Origin: Ensifer sp. LCM 4579
GTDB taxonomy: Bacteria; Pseudomonadota; Alphaproteobacteria; Rhizobiales; Rhizobiaceae
DNA: 64,000 bases
Direction: 5' to 3'
Assembly (NCBI RefSeq): GCF_001854885.1
Contig: NZ_MDDV01000003.1
Location: 247-64,246 of the forward strand
In this document: positions 18,078 to 25,819 of the stretch, in pieces
How the letters are laid out: each line of letters starts with the position of its first letter
Position numbering within the stretch: the first letter of the stretch is position 1
Notes under the pieces: generated by a model
What the model saw: only the letters and a program-made list of their open reading frames with translations
Databases searched by the model: none
Told to the model about the DNA's origin: nothing
Program-made: the position numbers and the translations under genes

Positions 18078-18274
18078 TCGCGACCGGCGCTTGCGTTCCC
18101 GGCCAATGCCCGCGCCCTTCCCTGCAAACAATCGCCGTCCTATAGCGCGAGCAATGTCGGCGCGCCGAGGTTGCTGAGGCCTTTCGATTGCGCCATGTTC
18201 TAATCCTTGGATCGGCCTAGCCGTGCGTCCTTCGGGACGCCGGAAGTCTGGCTCGACCGGAAAGGGGATGGAGG

Positions 18275-18538
18275 ATGGGCAAGTTTCTCGAATTCCTGGG
18301 CGGCGCCATCACGATCGGCACGTTCCTGCTCGTGGCAATGACGCTGGTCCCCTCGCCCGACATCGGTAACCTCATCCCGATCCTCCCCTGGGCTTTTCCG
18401 GCAATCGCCGGCGGGCTGCTCCTGGTCGCCTTTGGCGCGATGCTCGACCACCTGGCGGCGATCCGCATTGCCTCCGAGCAGCAGGCGGAGATCTTCCGGC
18501 AATTGCTCGAGCGCCGGTCTCCGCCCCGAAAGGAATAG
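18275..18538 (+). CDS. Small membrane protein (87 aa)
   Basis: An 87-residue protein with two predicted membrane helices (about 8-28 and 39-60) and a charged C-terminal helix ending RSPPRKE. The ATG lies immediately after GGATGGAGG. Unknown function. A small CGTCC-TTCG-GGACG hairpin lies upstream near 18223-18237. Confidence 0.65.
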   Translation: MGKFLEFLGGAITIGTFLLVAMTLVPSPDIGNLIPILPWAFPAIAGGLLLVAFGAMLDHLAAIRIASEQQAEIFRQLLERRSPPRKE

Positions 18539-18630
18539 GAGGCCAGAAAGGCGTGAGAAAACGGCGTTCACCCTGATCGATGAAACATGCAGGTCCCCCT
18601 TTGCGTTCTGCCTTTCGAAGGAGAACGAGA

Positions 18631-18813
18631 ATGGCAACGAAAAACGCCAATGCCGGGCCCGAGCAGGAAAAGCCAAAGGACGTCCACCCGCCGGCCGGGC
18701 GCAGGAAGGATGCCGACAAGAAGTCGATCGCGCCTCCGGTCGTGCAGCCTCCTCACGCCAGGGACAGCAGCGAAAAGCCTGAGGTCAATCCGGTCACCGG
18801 CACGCCCCTGTGA
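18631..18813 (+). CDS. Small hydrophilic, proline/lysine-rich protein (60 aa)
   Basis: A 60-residue protein with an excellent ribosome site (GAAGGAGAACGAGA). Composition is highly charged and proline-rich (EKPKDVHPPAGRRKDADKK) and it ends NPVTGTPL; probably disordered. No family recognised. It follows the small membrane protein gene by 92 bp on the same strand. Confidence 0.6.
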   Translation: MATKNANAGPEQEKPKDVHPPAGRRKDADKKSIAPPVVQPPHARDSSEKPEVNPVTGTPL

Positions 18814-18819
18814 GCCGCT

Positions 18820-19053
18820 TCAGATCGCCGGCACCCACTTCCAGAAAACGCCTTCCTTGCGCTCGGGGTAGTGTCTGAATTCGCACTCGAATTGACGCCC
18901 ATAGGACGTGGCTTCGGCCAAGGCCGCTTGCGATGGCGGGTCCATCCCGGCGCCCGGCGCAAACCAATCCTCCAGGAGGTCGTCGGGCACGTAGGTGCCT
19001 ATCCTCAAGGGCAGAGTCGTCAAGACAAAGTCCATATCTTTCGGCGGTGGCAT
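18820..19053 (-). CDS. Conserved hypothetical protein (77 aa)
   Basis: Starts with ATG at 19051-19053 after CGGGAG. The product MPPPKDMDFVLTTLPLRIG continues with DDLLEDWFAPG and EFRHYPERKEGVFWKWVP. It looks like a compact soluble protein rich in aromatic residues; no function is known to me. An in-frame extension to 19116 lacks a ribosome site. It is convergent with the preceding small gene, the stops being only a few bases apart. Confidence 0.6.
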   Translation of the reverse strand: MPPPKDMDFVLTTLPLRIGTYVPDDLLEDWFAPGAGMDPPSQAALAEATSYGRQFECEFRHYPERKEGVFWKWVPAI

Positions 19054-19279
19054 GAGATTCTCCCGACGGCAGGCTAACGACGTCGCGGCTGCAAAGTTCC
19101 GACGATCGCGCCACATTGATCGGGATAGATGTAAAGCCGTCGAACCCGCTGATCGTCACCGAACTCATTTTCCGGACCATCGGTCGGGCCCTTGGACCTG
19201 CTACGGCAGCTGAGCGCAGATGAAAAACCATCCGTTTTGTGATAGTTTTGTGACGTTTTACATTTGATCGCCAGTCCTT

Positions 19280-19963
19280 ATGAACGCCCGGTTCGCAAAG
19301 TTCTCCCCCATGGGGATATTCATTTCCTCTTGTATAGTTTCAGCCTTGCTTCTCGGTGCGAGCATTGCCCAGGACCTGGTTCTATACACGGGAAGGAAAG
19401 CGACGGCCGCCGACAGGATATGGCTGCTCGACGTGGATTCCGAGGACAGCGCGTTCACCTGGCTTTCCGTGGTTGCGACCTATTCCGCGGCTTGGCTACT
19501 CCTCCGGGCGGGCAATCAGGCGGCGGCGCGCGGCAGCGCGTTCAGATGGCACTGGTATTTCCTCGCCGCCCTCTTTCTGCTGGTATCATTCGATGAATTC
19601 GCGGGCATTCACGAGAAGATTTCCGCCGCTCTGGCTTCGCGGATCGACAACACCGGCCTCCTGTATTTCGCCTGGGCCGCGCCGTTCGGCGTCATCAGCC
19701 TGGTTGGCCTCGCCGCCTTCATTCCGTTCGTCCGATCGTTTCCGCCCCGGCTTGCCATCCTCTTGCTGCTTTCCGCCGCAGCCTATCTGGGCGGCGCCGT
19801 CGGGTTCGAGATGATCGGCGGCAGTGTTGCGGAGGTCCAGGGCATAGAATCGATCCGCTATCGGGTACTGACGAATGCGGAGGAGGGCCTCGAAATCGCC
19901 GGGGTGCTGATCTTCATCTATGTTCTGCTCTCGCACCTACGCCGGACGCACGGCGTGCCGTAG
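19280..19963 (+). CDS. Multi-pass membrane protein of unknown function (227 aa)
   Basis: Six predicted membrane segments (about 11-31, 58-77, 92-108, 127-150, 155-178, 200-220). Conserved-looking acidic motifs lie between or in helices: LVSFDEFAGIHEK, GFEMIGG and NAEEGLEIAG. These could bind a metal or proton, but I do not recognise the family with confidence. The gene stands alone ahead of tRNA-Arg. Confidence 0.7.
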   Translation: MNARFAKFSPMGIFISSCIVSALLLGASIAQDLVLYTGRKATAADRIWLLDVDSEDSAFTWLSVVATYSAAWLLLRAGNQAAARGSAFRWHWYFLAALFLLVSFDEFAGIHEKISAALASRIDNTGLLYFAWAAPFGVISLVGLAAFIPFVRSFPPRLAILLLLSAAAYLGGAVGFEMIGGSVAEVQGIESIRYRVLTNAEEGLEIAGVLIFIYVLLSHLRRTHGVP

Positions 19964-20042
19964 CACCGCGAGCCATCGGAGGCGGCGGCTGGCGCTGTGG
20001 CGGCGGCACCGCCTTGGACGGCAGGTAAGTCCTTGAAAAATT

Positions 20043-20119
<77 letters not shown>

Positions 20120-20153
20120 GTCGGGCAAGCGCCCGCCGGATTGGCCGCAGGCC

Positions 20154-20459
20154 TCAATGGGTCCAGGGCTGCATCCGGTTGAAACGGAAGTTGTCCGAAT
20201 AGGACACATTCTTGCGCGTCGAGTCCTTCGGCGCGATCACGCGGTATTCGATGCCGTTGCGCTCGGCATAGGCGATGGCCTGCTCAGCGGTTTCGAAGGT
20301 CAGGCGCAATTGCTGCCGGGTATCGCGGGAGCTCGTATAGCCCATGATAGGATCGATCGTGCGCGGAACTTCCTGATCGAACTCCAGCACCCACAGATTC
20401 GTCTTGGCCTTGCCGGACTGCATGGCTGTCTTTGCGGGACGATAGATCTTCGCGGACAT
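20154..20459 (-). CDS. NDUFS4-like complex I accessory subunit
   Basis: A 101-residue protein of the ETC_C1_NDUFA4 (NDUFS4, 18-kDa) family, a supernumerary subunit of NADH:ubiquinone oxidoreductase found in alphaproteobacteria and mitochondria. Motifs: KIYRPAKTAMQSGKA, WVLEF, GYTSSRDTRQQLRLTF and AIAYAERNGIEYRV. The ATG at 20457-20459 begins MSAKIYRPAK; the upstream in-frame extension has no family support. Confidence 0.9.
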   Translation of the reverse strand: MSAKIYRPAKTAMQSGKAKTNLWVLEFDQEVPRTIDPIMGYTSSRDTRQQLRLTFETAEQAIAYAERNGIEYRVIAPKDSTRKNVSYSDNFRFNRMQPWTH

Positions 20460-20713
20460 GTTTTCGAACGGCTCCCGTTTTTCCACCCCGACGCCTCCGC
20501 ATCCGCCCCGATGCGTGAAGTCGCTTGAATGACTTGGATACGGCATGGTGTCATTTCGGGATCAGCATCCACCCCGCGACAACCACGCCCCCCGAGGCGG
20601 ATTTCGCCTCGGTCTGCGTCACTCCCTTAGCGCAGAATGAATTAAAACGAAATGACTTCCGATAGGGAAATGCAGCTTTTTCGAGCCGGTGCCATTCATC
20701 CCGTCACTGCGCG

Positions 20714-21127
20714 CTACTGCGCAAAGACCGACTCAAAATCCTTGAAGCCCTTCACCTCGATCGGATTGCCGCTCGGATCGAAGAAGAACATCGTCCTCTG
20801 TTCGCCGGGAAGCCCTTCGAAGCGGATGACCGGGGGAATGTCGAACCTGACGCCGGCGGCCTCGAGACGCTCGGCCAGCGCCATCCAGGCATCGAGCGGC
20901 AGCACGACGCCGAGATGCGGCATCATGACCATATGATCGCCGACCTTACCGGTGCGTGTAACCTCAAAGGGCTTGCCGAGATGAAGGGAAATCTGGTGGC
21001 CGAAAAAGTCGAAATCGACCCAACTATCCGTGCTGCGCCCCTCCTTGCAGCCGAGAACCCCGCCATAGAAGCGTCGGGCGGCCTCAAGATCGGTCACGTG
21101 GTAAGCGAGATGAAACAGCGAACGCAT
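20714..21127 (-). CDS. VOC-superfamily protein (glyoxalase/dioxygenase fold)
   Basis: A 137-residue vicinal-oxygen-chelate protein with paired beta-alpha-beta-beta-beta modules: FHLAYHVTDLEAARRFYGGVLG and FFFDPSGNPIEVKGFKD. The metal ligands (His near residue 6, His near 51 and Glu near 123) are in place. The start follows GAGAGGAATATCTTG. It lies 53 bp after the TetR gene on the same strand, so the two probably form an operon under the ATGTACAT operators. Substrate unknown. Confidence 0.85.
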   Translation of the reverse strand: MRSLFHLAYHVTDLEAARRFYGGVLGCKEGRSTDSWVDFDFFGHQISLHLGKPFEVTRTGKVGDHMVMMPHLGVVLPLDAWMALAERLEAAGVRFDIPPVIRFEGLPGEQRTMFFFDPSGNPIEVKGFKDFESVFAQ

Positions 21128-21180
21128 CAAGATATTCCTCTCCTGCAACGGGCCCTTTGGCGGGAATTCAGGTCCTGGCA

Positions 21181-21810
21181 CTAGTCCTGCACGTATCCAT
21201 GCCTGGCGAAAAACCGATTGAGCTCGCGTTGCTGCGGAGCCTCGCCCGTGAAAATCTCGACATAGTCGGGAATGCGCCGCATGCGTACAGCCACCTCCTC
21301 CTTGGTCTGCATGGAGATGTAGCCGATCTGGACCAGATAGATTGTCCGGGCGCGCACATCGGCGGAACTCTCCTTGTAGCCGAACCTGACGAACATGCGG
21401 CTCAATGCAGCGATGCGGGCCTGATCCGCCTTCTGAACTTCGGCCAGGATATCGGAAGACTGCAGCGCCCAGCTGCGCACCGCGAACTCGAACTGCGAGT
21501 CGAACAAGGACTTGTCGAGCCAGCAATCGAATACGTTTAGCATCGCCTCGACGACAGACTCGGCATAGGCCTCCGATTGTTTGATCAAGCTTCCGGTGTT
21601 CTTGTCCCGCCATCTTGCGACGAGGGCCGCCAGCAATTCTTCCCGGTCCTTGAAGAACCAGTAGAAGCTGGTCCGCGACAAGTTCAACTTCCTGGCGAGC
21701 GGGAGAATTTTCACCGAATCCACGCCGGATTCGAGCAGTGACTCGTAGGCCGCCTCGAGCCATCCCTCCGGGGACCCCCGCCAGCCGCTGTCGTTTGAAG
21801 CTTGCTCCAT
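21181..21810 (-). CDS. TetR-family regulator, proposed ATGTACAT-binding repressor
   Basis: A 209-residue TetR regulator with the N-terminal DNA-binding domain (LPLARKLNLSRTSFYWFFKDREELLAAL) and a C-terminal ligand domain. Its first 16 residues (MEQASNDSGWRGSPEG) are 11/16 identical to a 30-residue remnant encoded at 24846. The upstream region carries two ATGTACAT palindromes, and the same pair sits between the flavoprotein gene and proC, so I infer that it represses both promoters. Followed by the VOC gene. Confidence 0.9.
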   Translation of the reverse strand: MEQASNDSGWRGSPEGWLEAAYESLLESGVDSVKILPLARKLNLSRTSFYWFFKDREELLAALVARWRDKNTGSLIKQSEAYAESVVEAMLNVFDCWLDKSLFDSQFEFAVRSWALQSSDILAEVQKADQARIAALSRMFVRFGYKESSADVRARTIYLVQIGYISMQTKEEVAVRMRRIPDYVEIFTGEAPQQRELNRFFARHGYVQD

Positions 21811-21850
21811 GAACGATCACCTAACAATGCATGAGCGGAAAGACAAGAAA

Positions 21851-21858
21851 ATGTACAT
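21851..21858. promoter_or_regulatory. ATGTACAT operator, site A1
   Basis: Core of the 12-bp perfect palindrome AAATGTACATTT, 40 bp upstream of the tetR start codon. The same core lies 40 bp from the regulator stub at 24846. Confidence 0.65.
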
Positions 21859-21903
21859 TTGCGTCAATCAGAATGACTTTCCTCGGGTCGTGGAGTGACC
21901 CCC

Positions 21904-21911
21904 ATGTACAT
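21904..21911. promoter_or_regulatory. ATGTACAT operator, site A2
   Basis: Second palindrome, 45 bp beyond site A1 and 46 bp before the GTG of the flavoprotein stub. In the duplicate region the corresponding gap to the intact flavoprotein start is also 46 bp. Confidence 0.65.
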
Positions 21912-21957
21912 TTCTGCGTCCGTCCTACGCCTGATTTCCTAGACTGAAGGCCACACT

Positions 21958-22023
21958 GTGTCGAACCTCTGCTGCAGCCCAACAAGCTCAAGCATTTGAC
22001 CCTGCGCAATCGCCTTCTGTGCT
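21958..22023 (+). pseudogene. N-terminal stub of a second TMADH-like flavoprotein
   Basis: GTG TCG AAC, then after a one-base deletion the frame reads PLLQPNKLKHLTLRNRLL. This matches the intact flavoprotein start (MSHDPLLQPYQLKHLTLRNRII) in 14 of 16 positions from the first proline. The match ends where the 3' end of the cupin gene begins on the other strand. It is divergent from tetR, exactly where the duplicated architecture predicts the flavoprotein. Confidence 0.8.
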
Positions 22024-22621
22024 ATTCCGACATTGCCGGCAACAATGCCCAGAAGGCAAATAGCGGCGTGTCGAGCGAGCGCATGGCGTGTTTGATCCCC
22101 GGGGGATTGTAGAAGGAACCGCCGATGCCCGGCGAGAACCAGGCCGCCTCCCCCTGCCGGAATTCTCCGTCCGAGAGGACGAGGTAGTTCTCCTCGGGTG
22201 CGTGATCATGGTCCGGATAGCGGACATTCGGCGCCATCACTGTGACGCCGAACCATAGGTCCCGCCGGTCCTCGAGGCCGCCGGGTCCAACGATCATCGC
22301 ATTGGCATGGCCGTCGGCGAAATTGTCGCTGGCCGAATTATCGTTCGTGCGGCGCCGCCATTCGAGCAGCGGTTCGATCGCCTTGAACCGGTCGACCAGG
22401 CGATGCAGCGAGTCATGCTCCGTCTCGACGGCGAGCGCGGTTTCGAGGTGGGAACACACCGGCAGGCGGTTCCCGGGGGCTTGCCTTTCCACGCCCGGCA
22501 CCTCGAGTGCATCGTAGATCTGCCGGACCGAGCGGCGAGATTGCGGAACCTGTGCGAACTGGTCGAACGCCACGAAAGCGGCATCGACGAACGCTTGAAG
22601 GGCTTCACTTCGACGTATCAT
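22022..22621 (-). CDS. Cupin of the DMSP-lyase (DddQ-like) family
   Basis: A 199-residue protein whose C-terminal half is a cupin with the metal motif of the DMSP lyase family: YPDHDHAPEENYLVLSDGEF, then GGSFYNPPGIKHAMRS. The histidines, glutamate, tyrosine and distal histidine used by DddQ for metal binding and base catalysis appear to be in place. DddQ cleaves dimethylsulfoniopropionate to dimethylsulfide and acrylate; whether this rhizobial member does so is uncertain, since DMSP is an analogue of the betaines suggested by its neighbours. It follows the flavoprotein by 41 bp (same operon), and its 3' end abuts a flavoprotein stub on the other strand, a rearrangement joint. Confidence 0.8.
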   Translation of the reverse strand: MIRRSEALQAFVDAAFVAFDQFAQVPQSRRSVRQIYDALEVPGVERQAPGNRLPVCSHLETALAVETEHDSLHRLVDRFKAIEPLLEWRRRTNDNSASDNFADGHANAMIVGPGGLEDRRDLWFGVTVMAPNVRYPDHDHAPEENYLVLSDGEFRQGEAAWFSPGIGGSFYNPPGIKHAMRSLDTPLFAFWALLPAMSE

Positions 22622-22662
22622 GGAGCGTCCTTGTCGTGATGCGGCAGGCTCATATCAGCCGG

Positions 22663-24699
22663 TCAAACGTCCTTCAGGAGGCGAAGCGCATCGTAGATCG
22701 CGGCATGCGTGTTGCGCGCGGCAACTGCATCGCCGATGCGGAAGAGCTGGAATTTACCGTCCGGATTGCGGACGACCGATTGCGGCTCGCCGGCGATCAG
22801 TTGATCGTGCGATATCTCTCCCAGATTGTTCGAGATGGGCTTCAGCTCGAAATACAACTCATCGAGCGGAATGGTGCCATGGTTGACGACCACCTGGTCC
22901 AACGTCCGCTGTTTGGAGACGCCGCCGTAATCGCTGCCCACATAAGCGATAAGCTGATTGCCACTCTTCTCGACCGATTCCAAACGGTAGGTGACGGTAA
23001 AGGTCACGTCGAGCTTCTGAAGCGAGCGCATGTAAGGAACGAGGTTCATCGCCATGACCTCCGGCGCGAAAGCGCGGTCGGGGGTCATGATCTCGACCTT
23101 GGCGCCGGCATTGGCGAGAAATTCCGCGGCCTGGAGACCGGCATGGTCGCCGGCGTCATCGAAGATCAGGACGTTGTTGCCCGGCTTGACGTCACCGGAG
23201 ATGATGTCCCAGGCGGAGACGACCAGCTCGTTGCCCTCAGACAGGATCTCCGTATGCGGTAGCCCGCCCGTCGCGATGATGACGACGTCCGGCTTTTCCG
23301 ACTCAATGGTGTCCGCTTCCGCCCAGGTGTTGAAATGGAAGGTGACGCCCAGTTTCTCGCACTGGCTCATGCGCCAGTCGATGATGCTGATCATCTCTCT
23401 GCGGCGTTCACTCTGCGCCGTAAGACGGATCTGCCCGCCCGGATCGTTCGCCGCCTCGAACACTACGACGTCATGGCCGCGCTCGCCTGCCACGCGCGCG
23501 GCTTCCAGACCGGCCGGGCCGGCGCCGACGATCACGACCTTCTTGCGGCGGTCGGCCTTTGCGATCGTGTGCGGCATCGTGAGCTCGCGCCCGGTCGCCG
23601 CGTTGTGGATGCAATAGGCCGCCCCGCCTTGATAGATGCGGTCGAGACAGTAGTTCGCGCCGACGCAGGGGCGAATGTCGTCCTCACGCTTCTCGATGAT
23701 CTTCCGGACGATGTGCGGGTCGGTCATATGCGCGCGGGTCATCCCCACCATATCGACCTTGCCGGACGCGATCGCGTGGCGCGCCGTCGCCACATCCGGT
23801 ATCTTTGCTGCGTGGAAGGTCGGGAAGTTCGTGGCGGCGCGAATTTCGCCGGCGAAATCGAGATGCGGCGAATTTGCCATGCCCTGGATGGGGATCACGT
23901 CGGTGAGGCCGGCATCGGTGTCGATATGCCCGCGAATAACGTTCAGGTAGTCGATAAGCCCGCTCTCCTTGAGACGCTTCGAAATCTCGAAACCTTCTTC
24001 CTTGCCCGTTCCGCCGGGAAGACATTCATCGGCCGTGTATCGCACGCCCAAGATGAAGTCGCCTCCAACGCGCATTCGGATCGCCTTCAGGACATCGAAA
24101 CAGAAGCGCATGCGGTTGTCGAGCGAGCCGCCATAGGGACCGTCGAGCTCGTTCGTCAGCGGCGACGCGAACTGGTCGATGAGGTGACCGTAGGCCTCGA
24201 GCTCGACGCCATCCATGCCGCCCGCCTTCATGCGCTCGGCCGCATCGGCGAAATCCTTGAGGATCCTTTCGATGTCCCAGTCTTCGATCTTCTTGGGGAA
24301 GGCGCGATGCGACGCTTCGCGGTGATGCGAGGGGGCGACAACCGGCAGCCACTCACCCTTGTCCCACCGTGTGCGCCGGCCGAGGTGGGTGAGCTGGATC
24401 ATGATTGCCGCACCCTCCTCGTGCACCGCGTCGGTCATCTCCCTGATCCACGGCACGATCTCGTCCTTGTAGGCGAGCAGGTTGTTGAACACCGGCGGGC
24501 TATCCTTCGAGACGGCCGCCGAACCGGCGGTCATGGTCATCGCCACGCCCCCCTTCGCACGCTCCACGGTGTAGGCGCGATACCGCTCCTTCGGCATTCC
24601 GTCTTCCGGATAGGCCGGCTCGTGCGCGGTCACGATAATGCGGTTGCGCAGCGTCAGGTGCTTGAGCTGATAGGGCTGAAGGAGGGGGTCGTGCGACAT
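22663..24699 (-). CDS. TMADH/DgcA/StcD-like NADH:flavin oxidoreductase
   Basis: A 678-residue flavoprotein with an N-terminal old-yellow-enzyme barrel (1 to about 370) and a C-terminal FAD/NAD-binding half (KKVVIVGAGPAGLEAARVAGERGHDVVVFEA at about 391; second dinucleotide fold NNVLIFDD). This is the layout of trimethylamine dehydrogenase, dimethylglycine demethylase DgcA and the N-methylproline demethylase StcD. The iron-sulfur motif reads CVGANYC then AYCIHN: three of the four TMADH cluster cysteines, with Ala at the second. Role inferred: oxidative N-demethylation of a betaine breakdown product. Divergent from proC across two ATGTACAT sites. Confidence 0.88.
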   Translation of the reverse strand: MSHDPLLQPYQLKHLTLRNRIIVTAHEPAYPEDGMPKERYRAYTVERAKGGVAMTMTAGSAAVSKDSPPVFNNLLAYKDEIVPWIREMTDAVHEEGAAIMIQLTHLGRRTRWDKGEWLPVVAPSHHREASHRAFPKKIEDWDIERILKDFADAAERMKAGGMDGVELEAYGHLIDQFASPLTNELDGPYGGSLDNRMRFCFDVLKAIRMRVGGDFILGVRYTADECLPGGTGKEEGFEISKRLKESGLIDYLNVIRGHIDTDAGLTDVIPIQGMANSPHLDFAGEIRAATNFPTFHAAKIPDVATARHAIASGKVDMVGMTRAHMTDPHIVRKIIEKREDDIRPCVGANYCLDRIYQGGAAYCIHNAATGRELTMPHTIAKADRRKKVVIVGAGPAGLEAARVAGERGHDVVVFEAANDPGGQIRLTAQSERRREMISIIDWRMSQCEKLGVTFHFNTWAEADTIESEKPDVVIIATGGLPHTEILSEGNELVVSAWDIISGDVKPGNNVLIFDDAGDHAGLQAAEFLANAGAKVEIMTPDRAFAPEVMAMNLVPYMRSLQKLDVTFTVTYRLESVEKSGNQLIAYVGSDYGGVSKQRTLDQVVVNHGTIPLDELYFELKPISNNLGEISHDQLIAGEPQSVVRNPDGKFQLFRIGDAVAARNTHAAIYDALRLLKDV

Positions 24700-24745
24700 C
24701 TGCCGGGCTCCGATTTAGAAACTTCGGTGCAAACGCTACGCGTGA

Positions 24746-24753
24746 ATGTACAT
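24746..24753. promoter_or_regulatory. ATGTACAT operator, site B2
   Basis: 46 bp upstream of the flavoprotein ATG, mirroring site A2, which is 46 bp from the flavoprotein stub. Confidence 0.65.
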
Positions 24754-24797
24754 ATGTGTCAATAAGGAAAGCAATGACGTCCGGTACGTGGACATAT

Positions 24798-24805
24798 ATG
24801 TACAT
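24798..24805. promoter_or_regulatory. ATGTACAT operator, site B1
   Basis: 40 bp upstream of the regulator stub at 24846, mirroring site A1, which is 40 bp from tetR. The two B sites are 44 bp apart; the two A sites are 45 bp apart. Confidence 0.65.
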
Positions 24806-24845
24806 TTTTGTTGCACAGCCCTTCCCGTTTTGTTAGGAGACGATC

Positions 24846-24938
24846 ATGGGGCAGACCTTGAACGACACGGGCTGGCGCGGTTCGCAGGAGGGAGAGCAGA
24901 AACGCTTCTTTTCACAGCAGGATTACCAGCTTGAGTAA
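24846..24938 (+). CDS. 30-codon remnant of tetR, possible leader ORF of proC
   Basis: ATG follows AGGAGACGATC, an ideal ribosome site. The product starts MGQTLNDTGWRGSQEG, 11/16 identical to the TetR N-terminus, then diverges (EQKRFFSQQDYQLE) and stops. The stop TAA lies inside the start of proC (TTGAGTAA), so its translation could couple to proC. It is a truncated regulator gene that may now act only as a leader peptide. Confidence 0.75.
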   Translation: MGQTLNDTGWRGSQEGEQKRFFSQQDYQLE

Positions 24939-25746
24939 GAGGACGCGGACGGTGAGCGGCTCACTGAGGATAGGGATCATCGGCGGAGGCGGCTGGCTTG
25001 GCGGAGCCATTGCCGCTTCGATCCTCGATGCTGGCTTGGTGCAGCCGCATGATCTTTCCCTCTCTTACCGCACGGAGCCACCGAACCGCTTCAAAGCTTC
25101 CTTCTGGACCACCGAGAATCAGCGCCTCGCCGATCGCTCGGACGTTATCATCCTCTCTGTCCGACCTGGCGATTGGCCGCCACTCGCGGTCGATGCCAAT
25201 GGCAAGCTTGTGATATCTGTCATGGCCGGTGTTCGTTTGAGCCAGTTGGCCGAACACCACAATACGGACCGGGTCGTGCGCAGCTTGCCTAACGCTGCTG
25301 CAGAAGTTGGCAAGTCGTACACGCCTTGGGTTGCCACGGCAGCTGTCGACGACCGCGATCGGTTCATCGTCCGCAGCATCTTCGACGCCTGTGGCACAGC
25401 AGATGAAGTCGCCGGCGAAAGCGACATCGACTATTTGACCGGTCTTTCGGGGTCCGGTCCGGCTTTCCCCGCGCTCCTGGCAGCGGCGATGATAAAGGAT
25501 GCCGTCGCCTACGGCATCTCTCCCGCTGTGGCCGAGCGCGCAGTCACTTCCGTTCTGATTGGAGCCGGACGCCTGTTCGAACGGCGGGACGAGTGTCCCG
25601 CGCACGTGGTCGAAACATTTCTCGACTATCGCGGCACCACTGCGGCGGCGATCGAGGCAATGCGCGCCGCCGGCTTCGACGCCACGGTCGGCGCAGGGCT
25701 TGCCGCCGCTCTCAAGAAATCGGTGAGTATGGGAGAGCGCTCCTGA
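24931..25746 (+). CDS. ProC-like pyrroline-5-carboxylate reductase family protein
   Basis: A 271-residue NAD(P)-dependent reductase with the ProC layout: Rossmann motif IGIIGGGGWLGGAIAASIL, VISVMAGVRLSQL, VRSLPNAAAEVGKSYTPW and the dimerisation signature GLSGSGPAFPALLAAAMIKDAVAYG. Start TTG at 24931 overlaps the stop of the tetR remnant; a GTG at 24952 is an alternative. As a paralogue in a betaine cluster it probably reduces a cyclic imine rather than serving housekeeping proline synthesis. First complete gene of a three-gene operon. Confidence 0.85.
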   Translation: MSKRTRTVSGSLRIGIIGGGGWLGGAIAASILDAGLVQPHDLSLSYRTEPPNRFKASFWTTENQRLADRSDVIILSVRPGDWPPLAVDANGKLVISVMAGVRLSQLAEHHNTDRVVRSLPNAAAEVGKSYTPWVATAAVDDRDRFIVRSIFDACGTADEVAGESDIDYLTGLSGSGPAFPALLAAAMIKDAVAYGISPAVAERAVTSVLIGAGRLFERRDECPAHVVETFLDYRGTTAAAIEAMRAAGFDATVGAGLAAALKKSVSMGERS

Positions 25747-25819
25747 CCTCCGTCGGAGCGGGTATACGCGGCACCCAGCTCCTTCACGAAAGGCCGCGAA
25801 AAGAAAAGGGAACATTGCT

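Noticed and set aside
18140-18196. Minus-strand 18-codon frame (MAQSKGLSNLGAPTLLAL)
   Set aside because: Only a weak AAGGA signal supports it; too short to judge without conservation data.
20592-20612. CCGAGGCG-GATTT-CGCCTCGG hairpin
   Set aside because: Perfect stem but no T tract on either strand and about 100 bp from the nearest stop; not enough to call a terminator.
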